Positions 1 to 8,463 of a stretch of DNA of 52,705 nt are shown here, piece by piece. This DNA is from Salinivirgaceae bacterium (GTDB taxonomy: Bacteria; Bacteroidota; Bacteroidia; Bacteroidales; SZUA-534). The translations under genes and the position numbers were made by a program. A model generated the notes under the pieces. That model ran no database searches. It had not been told where the DNA came from and saw only the letters and a program-made list of their open reading frames with translations. Position 1 is the stretch's first letter, and every line of letters starts with the position of its first letter. The stretch is taken from the NCBI GenBank assembly GCA_016342715.1, contig JAEINW010000012.1, positions 1 to 52,705 on the forward strand, written 5' to 3'.

Positions 1-42
1 ATTAAAACCTATTTAGGTATTTATAAGGATAACCATATAAAA

Positions 43-324
43 TTACAAAGAAACTTCAACCCCTTTCCAAAAAGCAATATGGTTTTTAATTTCTTTAGCG
101 GGCTCTTTTGGTGATGGATAAAACCAGGCAGCGTCAATATTCATTTGGCCATTTACTGTAATGGTGTAATAGAAAGCTTTTCCTTTTATATGGCAAGTTG
201 TGTGGTAGTCGCTGTTATTAAAAAAATCTAGATTCACATCTTTTGGCGGAAAATAATGATTCCCTTCAATAACAATGGTTTCTACACTCTCTGCTAAAAG
301 TTGTCCGTTCCAGATTGCTTTCAT
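43..324 (-). CDS. DUF427 domain protein
   Basis: A 93-residue protein matching the compact DUF427 fold: it opens with MKAIWNGQLLAES and has the family hallmark EGNHYFPP at about residues 20-27, followed by a run of beta strands and the C-terminal block AAWFYPSPKEPAKEIKNHIAFWKGVEV. There is no signal peptide or membrane segment, so it should be cytoplasmic. The biochemical role of DUF427 is unknown to me. The length is normal for the family and the gene looks intact. It is divergent from the START-domain gene and has no obvious operon partner inside the window; anything downstream of it lies off the left edge. Confidence 0.85.
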   Translation of the reverse strand: MKAIWNGQLLAESVETIVIEGNHYFPPKDVNLDFFNNSDYHTTCHIKGKAFYYTITVNGQMNIDAAWFYPSPKEPAKEIKNHIAFWKGVEVSL

Positions 325-445
325 AATTTATTAGTTTAAGATACCATGAAAACACTAAATTTGGGTATTTGTTTTTAAGGTAGTTTATTTATAAGCATAA
401 ATATGCAACTAAAATCACATTTGACTGATGCCTTAGTTGAATAAT

Positions 446-519
446 CGTACCACGACTCCACTAAAAAGGATACATTATTAATTGTTTATATTGTTCATTT
501 ACAAGAAAGTCGTGGTGCG
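446..519. repeat. Inverted repeat in the 325-722 intergenic gap
   Basis: The 398-bp gap between the DUF427 and START genes holds no credible gene. It contains CGTACCACGACT at 446-457 and AGTCGTGGTGCG at 508-519, which pair at 11 of 12 positions around a roughly 50-nt AT-rich loop. The same GTACCACGACT sequence recurs in a tight hairpin at 47200-47232, so this is probably a dispersed intergenic repeat rather than a terminator; no U-run follows it. Confidence 0.45.
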
Positions 520-722
520 ACTTGCGGAATAAAGATATAAGTCTGATTCAAGTAAATTGCCATCGATAATGAGGATGAAAAAAACGCCAGGTTTTTATAC
601 AATGTCCTTTTCTTTATTTGATTTGTAAAATTGTATAATCCTCCTGTGTTTTGTGTTGTTCAAATGAATAAATCTATTATTTTTGTCATCGATTTCTCAT
701 AAGGTTAATTGATGATACTAAT

Positions 723-1370
723 ATGATGCGCACATTTTCAATACTATTACTTTCTATATTTTCTATATTTTTATTTCCTGTAAACACATATTGTAATGTA
801 TATAATCCTGCGGCTAGCGTTTGGAAGTTAATAAGCAATGTGGATGGAATTGAAATGTTTGAACGATGGATTAATATAGATAAGGATACAAAGGTTAGAG
901 AGCGCACTGGTAAAATGACTTTGCGTTGTTCAGCCGATGAAGTTTTGAGTTTGATCTCAAATGCCTCAAGAAATAGAGAATGGATGTCAAACGTAGAGGA
1001 AGTGAAAGTTATTAAAAGAAGCAATGATTCTGATTGGGTGGTGCATACCATATTAGATGTTCCATGGCCTTTTAATAAACAAGATATGGTATCGAATTAT
1101 AAGGTGACCAGAAATATTGTGACTGGAGAAATTATTGTTCTGGTACTTTCTGAAAAGACTTTACTTCCCAAGCATAAAGATTTCGACCGATTAGATACTT
1201 TTAATGCTGAATGGGTTATAAAGCCTTGTGGTAATAATAAAGCGAAAGTTACTTTTACAACTAAATCAACACGTCCGCCAGAATACCCAAGTTGGGTTCA
1301 GGATCCTGTAGTTCGTAAAATGTTTATGACCAACCTTAAAAATCTAAAAACTCTTTTAACTACTACCTAA
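723..1370 (+). CDS. START/SRPBCC lipid-binding-like protein, exported
   Basis: A 215-residue protein with an N-terminal signal peptide (hydrophobic core SILLLSIFSIFLFP, residues 5-18) followed by a single START-like helix-grip domain. Supporting signature: VWKLISNVDGIEMFERW near residues 33-49, VLSLISNASRNREWMSNVEEV around 73-93, and VPWPFNKQDMVSNYKVTR around 112-129, the typical START order. START domains bind lipids or other hydrophobic ligands in a deep cavity; the ligand here cannot be read from the sequence. It most likely sits in the periplasm. It is monocistronic, divergent from the DUF427 gene, and followed by a repeat-rich gap. The methionine at 723 is followed by a second one, so the true start may be one codon later. 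Confidence 0.8.
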   Translation: MMRTFSILLLSIFSIFLFPVNTYCNVYNPAASVWKLISNVDGIEMFERWINIDKDTKVRERTGKMTLRCSADEVLSLISNASRNREWMSNVEEVKVIKRSNDSDWVVHTILDVPWPFNKQDMVSNYKVTRNIVTGEIIVLVLSEKTLLPKHKDFDRLDTFNAEWVIKPCGNNKAKVTFTTKSTRPPEYPSWVQDPVVRKMFMTNLKNLKTLLTTT

Positions 1371-1374
1371 ATAT

Positions 1375-1400
1375 AAGTTTCTTATGTCGAGTTCAGGTTA
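1375..1400. repeat. 26-nt dispersed repeat, copy 1
   Basis: A 26-nt sequence just after the START gene, beginning AAGTTTCTTATG and ending GAGTTCAGGTTA, is found perfectly in inverted orientation at 38470-38495, likewise just downstream of a gene. Both copies sit in AT-rich intergenic DNA. It looks like the conserved end of a dispersed intergenic element rather than a regulatory site of either neighbour. Confidence 0.6.
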
Positions 1401-1438
1401 TTAAAATTCATTGATATAGCCTCCGAATCATATTAAAT

Positions 1439-1572
1439 AGTGTCTGTCCATATAGCTTAGCGGGTGACTCAATATTTGAAGATATGAAACAGCTAAAAGT
1501 CTTATTTTGTGATTTTTAATATAGTCACCCGCTGACTAATTAAAAAAAACGCCTACTTTGTGAACAGACTCT
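1439..1572. mobile_element. MITE-like element with terminal and subterminal inverted repeats
   Basis: A noncoding stretch of about 134 bp has imperfect terminal inverted repeats (AGTGTCTGTCCA on the left at 1439; the right end read in reverse is AGAGTCTGTTCA) and a stronger subterminal pair: TAGCGGGTGACT near 1458-1469 against AGTCACCCGCTGA near 1522-1534. It contains no ORF. This is the structure of a miniature inverted-repeat transposable element or a solo relic of an insertion sequence whose ends carry a GTCTGTnCA-type motif. No clear target duplication is visible. It fills the gap before ychF. Confidence 0.55.
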
Positions 1573-1629
1573 AAATAAGCTCAGTTTTTTTTAAAAAGCT
1601 ATTTCCCTTATTATTTTTAATTAAATAGT

Positions 1630-1637
1630 TACTTTTG
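1630..1637 (+). promoter_or_regulatory. Candidate -7 box (TAnnTTTG) for ychF
   Basis: TACTTTTG matches the Bacteroidota housekeeping -7 consensus TAnnTTTG and lies 53 nt before the ychF start. No convincing -33 TTG element is visible at the right distance, so confidence is limited. Confidence 0.4.
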
Positions 1638-1689
1638 CGCAAATATTTTTTAAAGGATATATTATTTTAACAAATTAATAGAAAGTAGG

Positions 1690-2793
1690 ATGGCTCTTCA
1701 GTGTGGAATTGTAGGATTACCAAATGTTGGTAAATCAACCTTATTTAATTGTTTGTCGAATGCAAAAGCACAATCGGCTAATTTTCCGTTTTGTACCATT
1801 GAACCAAATATTGGTGTCATAACGGTGCCCGATGAACGAATAAACAAGTTGATGGAACTTGTGAAGTCAGAAAAAGCAATTCCAACAACAGTTGAGATTG
1901 TGGACATTGCCGGTTTGGTAAAAGGAGCAAGTAAAGGAGAGGGGCTTGGAAATAAATTTCTGGGAAACATTCGTGAAACTGATGCTATTTTGCATGTTCT
2001 ACGTTGTTTCGATGACGATAATATTACGCATGTGGATACAACCATTGATCCGGTTCGTGATAAAGAAATTATTGATATTGAATTGCAATTAAAAGATCTT
2101 GAAAATGTGGAGGCTCGCATTTCAAAAATAGAAAAATTAGCACGTACAGGCGGTGATAAAAAAGCCTTACGTATATTAGGGCATCTTGAAAAATATAAAG
2201 AAGCATTGGTGCAAGGAAAATCGGCTAGAACCGTTGAGATTGATCCTGTGGCTAAAAAGGAAGATTTGTTTGATCTGCAATTACTTACTGATAAGCCTAT
2301 TATGTATGTTTGTAATGTTGATGAAGGTTCAGTAAAAAACGGAAATAAATACACCGAAGCAGTTATTGAAGCAGTAAAAAATGAAAATGCTGAAGTATTG
2401 ATTATTGGAGCAGCCATTGAAGCTGATATTACTGAATTAGAGACCTACGAAGAACGACAAATGTTTTTGGAAGACTTAGGCTTGAAAGAAGCAGGTGTAG
2501 CCAAATTAATAAACTCAGCTTATAAATTGCTTAATTTGCAAACCTATTTTACTACAGGGCCACAAGAAACTCGCGCTTGGACATTCCGCAAAGGAATGAA
2601 AGCTCCACAATGTGCAGGGATAATTCATACTGATTTTGAAAGAGGTTTTATCCGTGCTGAGGTAATTAAATATAACGATTTTGTTACTTTGGGCTCAGAG
2701 TCAGCTTGCCGTGAGGCCGGAAAAATGGGCGTAGAGGGAAAAGAATATGTGGTAAACGATGGCGACATTATGCATTTCCGTTTTAATGTTTAA
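1690..2793 (+). CDS. ychF: Redox-regulated ATPase/GTPase YchF
   Basis: A 367-residue protein of the universally conserved Obg-related YchF family, normal length. The P-loop GLPNVGKST is at residues 9-17, switch region PFCTIEPN near 33-40, Walker B-like DIAGLVKGASKGEGLGNKFL at about 72-91, and the adenine-favouring specificity block VCNVDEGS around 207-214; the C-terminal TGS-like domain closes with EGKEYVVNDGDIMHFRFNV. YchF prefers ATP over GTP, associates with ribosomes and has been linked to oxidative-stress control in other bacteria. The start follows the AGAAAGTAGG stretch. It is probably a single-gene transcription unit; the next gene begins 110 nt downstream with its own signal peptide and different role. 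Confidence 0.97.
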   Translation: MALQCGIVGLPNVGKSTLFNCLSNAKAQSANFPFCTIEPNIGVITVPDERINKLMELVKSEKAIPTTVEIVDIAGLVKGASKGEGLGNKFLGNIRETDAILHVLRCFDDDNITHVDTTIDPVRDKEIIDIELQLKDLENVEARISKIEKLARTGGDKKALRILGHLEKYKEALVQGKSARTVEIDPVAKKEDLFDLQLLTDKPIMYVCNVDEGSVKNGNKYTEAVIEAVKNENAEVLIIGAAIEADITELETYEERQMFLEDLGLKEAGVAKLINSAYKLLNLQTYFTTGPQETRAWTFRKGMKAPQCAGIIHTDFERGFIRAEVIKYNDFVTLGSESACREAGKMGVEGKEYVVNDGDIMHFRFNV

Positions 2794-2903
2794 AAAAATA
2801 TTTATTTAGTATATAAAATTATAAATTTGTAACTGTTATTGTTACCCGATTGAATACCTAAATTCCAATGTATTCAAGTATTAACAAAACCAAAACTTCG
2901 CAG

Positions 2904-5180
2904 ATGAAACTATTACGTACAACTTTAATTTTGCATTTTGCATTTTTATTGTCAATTAATGTGTTTGCCCAAAACTCTATGGAGCAAATGTTAAAAGATA
3001 GAGGTGAAATTGTTGTTAGCATTCAAGCCAACGATCTTAAAACAATTCCACAATTGTATTCCTATTCGGTTGATAAGGTGCAAAATAACGTTGCCACATT
3101 GTATTTAAATACAAAACAATATAAAGTTTTAACTGATTTGCAAATTCCAATGAAACATGAAGCTAGCCCTTCAATGAAAAGTGGAATTAAAATGGCAAAA
3201 TCAAGTACTGAAGCTAAGGAATGGGATTCCTACCCCGATTATGAAACCTATTTAAGTATGATGGAGCAATTTACTATCGATTATCCTGAAATTTGCACTC
3301 TTGATACCATTGGATACTCTGTAGAAAATAGATTGTTACTAGCTCTAAAAATATCAGATAATGTTGCTGTAGATGAATTGGAACCCGAGTTTTTTTATAG
3401 CTCATCGATGCATGGTGACGAATTAACGGGTTATGTTTTAATGTTACGTTTGGCCGATTATTTATTGTCAAACTATAATACGCCTGAGATTAAAAACCTA
3501 GTGGATAATATTGAAATATATATAAATCCATTGGCTAATCCTGATGGAACATTCGCTGGAGGAAATACTACGGTTTATGGAGCTACGCGTTACAATGCAA
3601 ATAGTATTGATATAAATAGAAATTTTAAAGATCCTAAAGTTGGAGATCACCCTGATGGAAATTCATGGCAAGTTGAAACAGTTGCTATGATGGATTATGC
3701 ACAGACCAGAAATTTTGTGCTTTCAATGAATTTTCATGGGGGAATTGAGCTTTTAAATTACCCATGGGATACTTTTTCAGCAAGACATGCTGATAACGAT
3801 TGGTTTATTTACATAAGCCAAGAATATGTTGATACGGTGCATGCAAAAGATCCGAATTACATGATAGACATGAATAACGGTATTACCAACGGTTACGATT
3901 GGATTGAAGTTGCAGGAGGTCGTCAGGATTATTTCACCTATTTTGCTCTAGGTAGAGAAGTTACTGCTGAATTAAGTACCGTAAAATTGGTTAATGCAAG
4001 TGAGTTGCCTGAATTATGGGAAAATAATTATCGTTCATTGCTTAATTATATGGAACAATCCTTATTCGGATTGTATGGAACTGTGAAAAATAATGCGGGT
4101 GAGCCACTTAATGCAAAGATTTTTATTGAAGGTCACGATGGAGATAGCACACATGTTTGGACTGAAGAATCGGGAACTTATTACAGATTATTAAATGAAG
4201 GAACTTACTCCATTAGTTTTAGTGCCAATGGATACGACACAAAAACACAAAATGTAACGATCACAAATAATAACAGAACACATTTAAATGTGGTTCTCGA
4301 AAATTATGAGGAGCGTCCAACAGTTGAAATATCAACTCAATCAACAAACCCTACCAACGATTCACCAATTCAAATTATGGTTGAATTTAGCGAAGTGGTA
4401 AATGGTTTTGATGTTTCCGACTTTTCAGCAACCCTTGGTACGTTTGACAATTTGCAAGAGATTATTGCAAATAAAAAATGGACAGCCGATTTAACTATTG
4501 AAAACAATGGAGTGGCTTATGTGAATATTGAACAAGATGTTGCTACTAATAATGCTGGAAATGGCAATGCGGAATCTTCAAAATTATTAATAGTATTCGA
4601 TAATACAAGTCCTGTAAATTCATTATTTGAGGTTCAAAATATAACAGGTACCTCTGTCGATTTGCATTTAAAATTCAGTGAAAATGGAACTTTTTATTAT
4701 GCAGTGGTTTTCCCTGAAACTTTAGCTCCAAGTGTTTCTGAAATTATTGCTGGAGAAGGTTTTGAATTTACAGGTAGTAAAAGTATGATTGGAAATCAAG
4801 AATTGGTTAAACAAGTTAGCGGATTAACCCTTGAAACCTCATATGTGGTTTATGCACTTGGAAAAGATAATGCCGGGAATACCTCAGAAGTGTATTCAAA
4901 AAATGTACAGACAACATCTATTCAATCGCATACTGCTGATATGCTAAAAGTTTATCCAAATCCTGCAAAAGGAACGTTGTTCATTAAGCTACCGGTTCAT
5001 GCTCAAGCTAATTCTGTAAGGGTTTATTCTGTGTCGGGTAAAGTGCTAATGAATGTGCTTGATGTAAATCAAAAAGGCGAAAGTATTAAACTTGATATTC
5101 ATAAACTGAAAGCAGGAATCTATTTTGTGGAATTAGAAAGCGAAGGTTTAACGTACCGATCGAAAATAGTGGTGGAATAA
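2904..5180 (+). CDS. Zinc carboxypeptidase (M14) secreted by type IX system
   Basis: A secreted metallopeptidase of about 758 residues. I place the start at the ATG at 2904, because MKLLRTTLILHFAFLL begins a standard signal peptide ending at VFAQ; an upstream in-frame ATG at 2868 would put 12 polar residues before it. The M14 catalytic domain follows: zinc ligands in SSMHGDELTGY (HxxE), the NPLANPDG block, the NFHGG histidine and the catalytic glutamate in EVTAELSTV. Behind it come a carboxypeptidase regulatory-like beta-sandwich (LYGTVKNNAGEPLNAKIFIEG, shown here as parts), Ig-like segments, and a C-terminal type IX sorting domain (KVYPNPAKGTLFIKLP ... LKAGIYFVELESEG ... SKIVVE). It should cross the outer membrane through the gliding/T9SS machinery and be anchored or released at the surface. 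Confidence 0.93.
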   Translation: MKLLRTTLILHFAFLLSINVFAQNSMEQMLKDRGEIVVSIQANDLKTIPQLYSYSVDKVQNNVATLYLNTKQYKVLTDLQIPMKHEASPSMKSGIKMAKSSTEAKEWDSYPDYETYLSMMEQFTIDYPEICTLDTIGYSVENRLLLALKISDNVAVDELEPEFFYSSSMHGDELTGYVLMLRLADYLLSNYNTPEIKNLVDNIEIYINPLANPDGTFAGGNTTVYGATRYNANSIDINRNFKDPKVGDHPDGNSWQVETVAMMDYAQTRNFVLSMNFHGGIELLNYPWDTFSARHADNDWFIYISQEYVDTVHAKDPNYMIDMNNGITNGYDWIEVAGGRQDYFTYFALGREVTAELSTVKLVNASELPELWENNYRSLLNYMEQSLFGLYGTVKNNAGEPLNAKIFIEGHDGDSTHVWTEESGTYYRLLNEGTYSISFSANGYDTKTQNVTITNNNRTHLNVVLENYEERPTVEISTQSTNPTNDSPIQIMVEFSEVVNGFDVSDFSATLGTFDNLQEIIANKKWTADLTIENNGVAYVNIEQDVATNNAGNGNAESSKLLIVFDNTSPVNSLFEVQNITGTSVDLHLKFSENGTFYYAVVFPETLAPSVSEIIAGEGFEFTGSKSMIGNQELVKQVSGLTLETSYVVYALGKDNAGNTSEVYSKNVQTTSIQSHTADMLKVYPNPAKGTLFIKLPVHAQANSVRVYSVSGKVLMNVLDVNQKGESIKLDIHKLKAGIYFVELESEGLTYRSKIVVE

Positions 5181-5201
5181 TATTTTGTTAATAACATATT
5201 A

Positions 5202-5236
5202 AACCCCCAAGGTTTTTAAAACCTTGGGGGTTTTTT
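5202..5236. terminator. Bidirectional intrinsic terminator
   Basis: The arms CCCCCAAGGT (5204-5213) and ACCTTGGGGG (5221-5230) form a perfect 10-bp stem with a 7-nt loop, flanked by A-rich sequence on one side and a T6 run on the other. It separates the convergent M14 and DUF6261 genes and can serve both strands. Confidence 0.9.
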
Positions 5237-5244
5237 ATCGGGTA

Positions 5245-5973
5245 TTAATTAATCGTTTCAGTTTTTGTTTGATTTGCTTTTCGTGTGGCTTCGGCTTTTG
5301 CCGAACTCATGCTATTTGTAATATGTTCGTTTAGTTCAAGTGTTAAACTTTGCATCTCTTCATTATTAAGCACACTAGCCTGTAGTTCAACCATAGCCAA
5401 AAGGTTTCTAATGCTTTGTTCCAAGGTTGGGCGCGTTTGGCTTATGTTTAGCGATTCTGAGCTTGCCGCATTGTTGCTTTCTTGTTGGGTTTGTTCAAAA
5501 CTGGCTTGAGCCGATTCAAGGGTGTTTAACCATTCTGTAGCTGATATTAGTTCGAGCTTAGCAGTATAATTGCTTTTTAAATCGCTAACTAACTTGTTTA
5601 AGACCGCAGTTTCGTCTTTATATCCCAATCTATAGGCGCCAAAGCCATACAATCTAATTACATCTAAAATTTGTTGCGCTGCTTCTGCTTTATCTTCATC
5701 GGCACTGTAAGTGTAAGCCATAATGTAATGTCGCAAGCCCAAAAAGCGATTGTCGCGCATGCTGTCGGTATTGGCCAGTTGCTCAGTAAAAGGGTTTTTG
5801 TCGTTGCCCTCAAGTGCTTTTGTATAAGGCTCAAATGCACGACTACATTCTGTAATAAAAGGTTGCAGAGGTGAGGTGTCAATATTAAATTTATCGACTA
5901 GTGCTAATAAATGTTTCGAAAAAGTCATTAGCAAATTGCTTGATAATAACTGAAAATTAATTGATTTTAACAT
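5245..5973 (-). CDS. DUF6261 family protein
   Basis: About 242 residues, largely alpha-helical, without signal peptide or membrane segment. It resembles the Bacteroidota family DUF6261: N-terminal LKSINFQLLSSN, a central block RFLGLRHYIMAYTYSADEDKAEAAQQIL (in parts), and IRLYGFGAYRLGYKDETA in the middle. I choose the ATG at 5973 (MLKSINF) because family members begin at this point and the upstream extension to 6087 runs into repeat-like DNA. Function is unknown. The upstream region carries a four-copy 41-nt tandem array on the coding strand. The C-terminus is rich in Ala, Lys, Thr and Glu. Confidence 0.75.
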   Translation of the reverse strand: MLKSINFQLLSSNLLMTFSKHLLALVDKFNIDTSPLQPFITECSRAFEPYTKALEGNDKNPFTEQLANTDSMRDNRFLGLRHYIMAYTYSADEDKAEAAQQILDVIRLYGFGAYRLGYKDETAVLNKLVSDLKSNYTAKLELISATEWLNTLESAQASFEQTQQESNNAASSESLNISQTRPTLEQSIRNLLAMVELQASVLNNEEMQSLTLELNEHITNSMSSAKAEATRKANQTKTETIN

Positions 5974-6063
5974 AGCTATGTGGTTTAAATTAATAAAAAA
6001 TAGTAGTCTGTTTGCTGAATCCTTGCTTTTTACATAAAAATATGAGTCTGCAATATGGTGATG

Positions 6064-6229
6064 TATATTTATTTCGTGTTTTTTCATTTCTCAACATTGC
6101 AGGGCTTAAATTTTTCATATTTTTTAGCTGTGAATTATTGCAGGGCTATTTTCTTTCGTATTTTTTGACACCACAACTTTGCAGGAGCTTTTTATTTTTT
6201 ATTTTTTGGTATCGCAACTTTACGAGAGC
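6064..6229 (-). repeat. Tandem array of four ~41-nt imperfect repeats upstream of the DUF6261 gene
   Basis: Read on the minus strand, units begin at 6229, 6188, 6146 and 6105, giving lengths of 41, 42 and 41 nt. Each starts GCyCTGCAA or close to it (GCTCTCGTAAAG, GCTCCTGCAAAG, GCCCTGCAATAA, GCCCTGCAATGT), continues with a GTTGtG-like core and ends in an A-rich half containing CAAAAAATA/GAAA. The array lies 90-255 nt upstream of the chosen start of the DUF6261 gene. The 890-bp gap 5974-6863 otherwise has no gene I can support. Confidence 0.65.
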
Positions 6230-6567
6230 GTTTTGTTTTCATAATTTTTAGTGAATTAAAATTGGTGACACATTTTTTTCATATAAAATACGGCTTACAC
6301 AATTATACATGCTCAAGTGTTGATGTTTTTCACACTCTCAAAATCAAATACGAATTTACCTATCTTAAAATGAGAATAATTCATGCTTACTTTGTGTTTT
6401 TATGGTTCAATTATTGGTTTAACGACACATAAAATTAATTTATTGTAAAATAAAAGTCAAGTTTTTAATTAATTTTTTTTGCAAGGAGTTTATGGCTAAG
6501 CAGTTGGGCGTATTGTAAAATATAAATTTGTGGGCTGGCTACTACCTTTGGTAAAAAAGACCTAAAC

Positions 6568-6602
6568 CCCAAAGATTTTTAAAACCTTTGGGCTTTCTTT
6601 TT
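6568..6602 (+). terminator. Orphan intrinsic terminator-like hairpin
   Basis: CCCAAAG (6568-) and CTTTGGG (about 6586-6592) form a stem around a TTTTTAAAA-containing loop, followed by CTTTCTTTTT. No gene on the plus strand ends nearby; only an eight-codon ORF with a good AAGGAG ribosome site (ATG near 6493) precedes it. It may be the tail of a lost gene or of an unrecognised small RNA. Confidence 0.5.
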
Positions 6603-6863
6603 CTAATAATCCATTTTTATTCTGGCAAAAACTACTCGCATGGGGTAAATTATTTTTTATGCTAGTATAAATAAAGATAAAATACAATACTTTATCAAAC
6701 AAAATGTTGCCACCAGACCTGATCAAAAACATGCTTGATGGTTTTGTAATATGTTTTTTTTTTCATATTGTTGCTGCAAAACCAAATTAAGGGCCCAAAG
6801 AGGTTTTGTTTTTTAATATTTATTAATCTTGCTTGTACATTCACAAGCGTAAAAATTTATCAA

Positions 6864-7061
6864 ATGAAAAATTCAAAAAAGAAATTAGATTTTGGAAAAT
6901 TCTAAATCGAAGAGATTAAAGGAAATGACCTTCAGGAAGTAAATGGAGCATGGTGTGGATTTAATAACTACGGATCAGGAGGTTGTGGTTTTAGAAATTT
7001 TGCTGATGCAAACCCTGGAACAGACCCTTCTTGTGGTTGGGGAAATCAGAAAGAAGCATAA
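6864..7061 (+). pseudogene. RiPP-like precursor peptide interrupted by an in-frame stop
   Basis: The reading frame from the ATG at 6864 to the TAA at 7059-7061 has 65 codons before its end and codes for a lysine-rich start (MKNSKKKLDFGKF), one TAA at 6903-6905, then IEEIKGNDLQEVNGA, WCGFNNYGSGGCGFRN and FADANPGTDPSCGWGNQKEA. The segment IKGNDLQEVNGA resembles the leader-end motif of Bacteroidota double-glycine precursors (L-x-x-V-x-G-G/A); the remaining core is rich in Gly, Asn, Phe/Trp and has three Cys. It sits directly before a radical SAM/SPASM maturase with an attenuator-like hairpin between, the expected position for the substrate gene. The stop needs only one base change from AAA or similar, so this is either a recently broken allele, a sequencing error or a recoded gene. 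No ATG restarts the frame after the stop. Confidence 0.6.
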
Positions 7062-7082
7062 ATTATTTTTCGTTTTAACAGT

Positions 7083-7172
7083 AAGAGGATGTAATATAGA
7101 TTTTTGTTTTTGAAAAGGTAATTAGCATTTTTTATTTTGAAATAATATCTCATTTATTGCATCCTCTTTTTT
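7083..7172 (+). terminator. Attenuator-like terminator between precursor and maturase
   Basis: AAGAGGATG (7083-7091) pairs with CATCCTCTT (7160-7168), and the right arm runs into a T-tract ending at 7172, only 13 nt before the rSAM start. The loop of about 68 nt is long for a simple terminator. Partial termination here would give more precursor mRNA than enzyme mRNA, a common arrangement in RiPP operons. Confidence 0.55.
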
Positions 7173-7185
7173 AATAAAAATATAA

Positions 7186-8463
7186 ATGTATCATTTATCA
7201 AGGTTTAATACTAGTTGGCAAAAAGGGGGTGATTTTTTTCTACACAATTCACTATCTAATAGTTTTATAAAGTTGGATAATAGCTTGTATGATTTATTGA
7301 AAGCGAAAAAAATAACAGATAAACTTCCAATTGATTTAATTGAGTATCTAAAAAAGAATTATTTCATAATAGATAATATTGATGACGATATCAACCAATT
7401 TAGAAAATTATTTACTATTTCTAGATATAGAAGTGATGTGTTAAACTTGACAATTGCACCAACTACTTTTTGTAATTTTAAATGTCCATATTGCTATGAA
7501 GAAGGTATTGAATATGAGATGATGGATACTAATACAGAAAAAGAAATTTGCAAATATATTAATAGTTCACAAGAGAAGAATGTTGCAATAGTCTGGTATG
7601 GGGGTGAACCTTTAATGGCATTCGATAAAATAGTTTCTATTAGCAATTATGTAATAAAGTGCGGAAAATATCTTAAAACTAGTATTGTAACAAATGGATA
7701 TTTATTGACAAATGAAAAGGTAGAAATCCTGAAGTCTTATAATGTTAAAAATATTCAAATAACAATTGATGGTATTGAATTAGAACATGATAAAACAAGG
7801 GTTCATATTAATGGTAAACCTACATTTTGGAAAATAATTGAAAATATTTCCTATATCCTTAATGAAACTGATATTTTTTGTTCAATACGTGTAAATATTA
7901 GTAAGCAAAAGAATGAATTTCAAAATGTTTTAAACTTTTTTAATGATAAATTTGGAGGTCTAAGATACAACGTTCATTCTGCTTTTATTAGAGATTCGTC
8001 TGGTTTATTGCAAAAAATAAAACCTTTATCATGTAATGAAGGCATGAGTTTTCAAGATAAAGTTGTTTTTCAGAGAACTAGTTATACTAAAAATAATAGT
8101 AAACAATATCCGATATTGAAAATAAATGATTGTACAGCTAGGAGTCTAAATAGCTTTGTAATTTCTCCTAGTGGAGACTTTTTTAAATGTTGGGAGGATA
8201 TTCATAATAAAGATTTAGCTATTTTTAATATTCATAGGAGTAATAAAATTAGAAATAATCTATTAAACAAATATCTTTTTTCTGCTGATGTACTGACAGA
8301 TGAAAAATGTATAAAATGCAATATTTTGCCAATTTGTGGAGGAGGATGCCCAGTATCAAGAATTAAAAGTTTAAATAACGCAGATTATGACCATGATTGT
8401 GATGTTTATAAAAATAATATTGAAGAATTTTTAACTTATTATTATGAAAATACTACTAATTAA
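7186..8463 (+). CDS. Radical SAM/SPASM peptide maturase
   Basis: A 425-residue enzyme. The SAM-binding 4Fe-4S motif CNFKCPYC gives C96, C100 and C103 (CxxxCxxC), preceded by the strand NLTIAPTTF and followed by YEEGIEY; WYGGEPL near residue 140 is the GGEP motif. The C-terminal SPASM region has cysteines at CTARSLN, FKCWED, EKCIKCNILPICGGGCPVSR and DHDCDVY, enough for two auxiliary 4Fe-4S clusters. The first about 80 residues lack cysteines and may include a peptide-recognition element. Enzymes of this type install thioether or C-C links on a ribosomal peptide; the adjacent Cys-containing precursor at 6864 is the likely substrate. The last 20 nt overlap the S41 protease gene, so the two are translationally coupled. 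The gene is more AT-rich than the surrounding housekeeping genes. Confidence 0.9.
   Translation: MYHLSRFNTSWQKGGDFFLHNSLSNSFIKLDNSLYDLLKAKKITDKLPIDLIEYLKKNYFIIDNIDDDINQFRKLFTISRYRSDVLNLTIAPTTFCNFKCPYCYEEGIEYEMMDTNTEKEICKYINSSQEKNVAIVWYGGEPLMAFDKIVSISNYVIKCGKYLKTSIVTNGYLLTNEKVEILKSYNVKNIQITIDGIELEHDKTRVHINGKPTFWKIIENISYILNETDIFCSIRVNISKQKNEFQNVLNFFNDKFGGLRYNVHSAFIRDSSGLLQKIKPLSCNEGMSFQDKVVFQRTSYTKNNSKQYPILKINDCTARSLNSFVISPSGDFFKCWEDIHNKDLAIFNIHRSNKIRNNLLNKYLFSADVLTDEKCIKCNILPICGGGCPVSRIKSLNNADYDHDCDVYKNNIEEFLTYYYENTTN

Noticed and set aside
1698-2417. 239-codon minus-strand ORF opposite ychF
   Set aside because: Antisense shadow of a highly conserved gene; Ser/Leu-rich translation with no family match.
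6012-6251. 79-codon plus-strand ORF in the gap after the DUF6261 gene
   Set aside because: It runs through the 41-nt tandem array, and its Phe/Leu-rich translation follows from T-rich repeats; no start context or family match.
6903-6905. The TAA in the precursor as a selenocysteine or other known recoding codon
   Set aside because: Known recoding to Sec or Pyl uses TGA or TAG, not TAA, and no recoding element was recognised; mutation or sequencing error is simpler.
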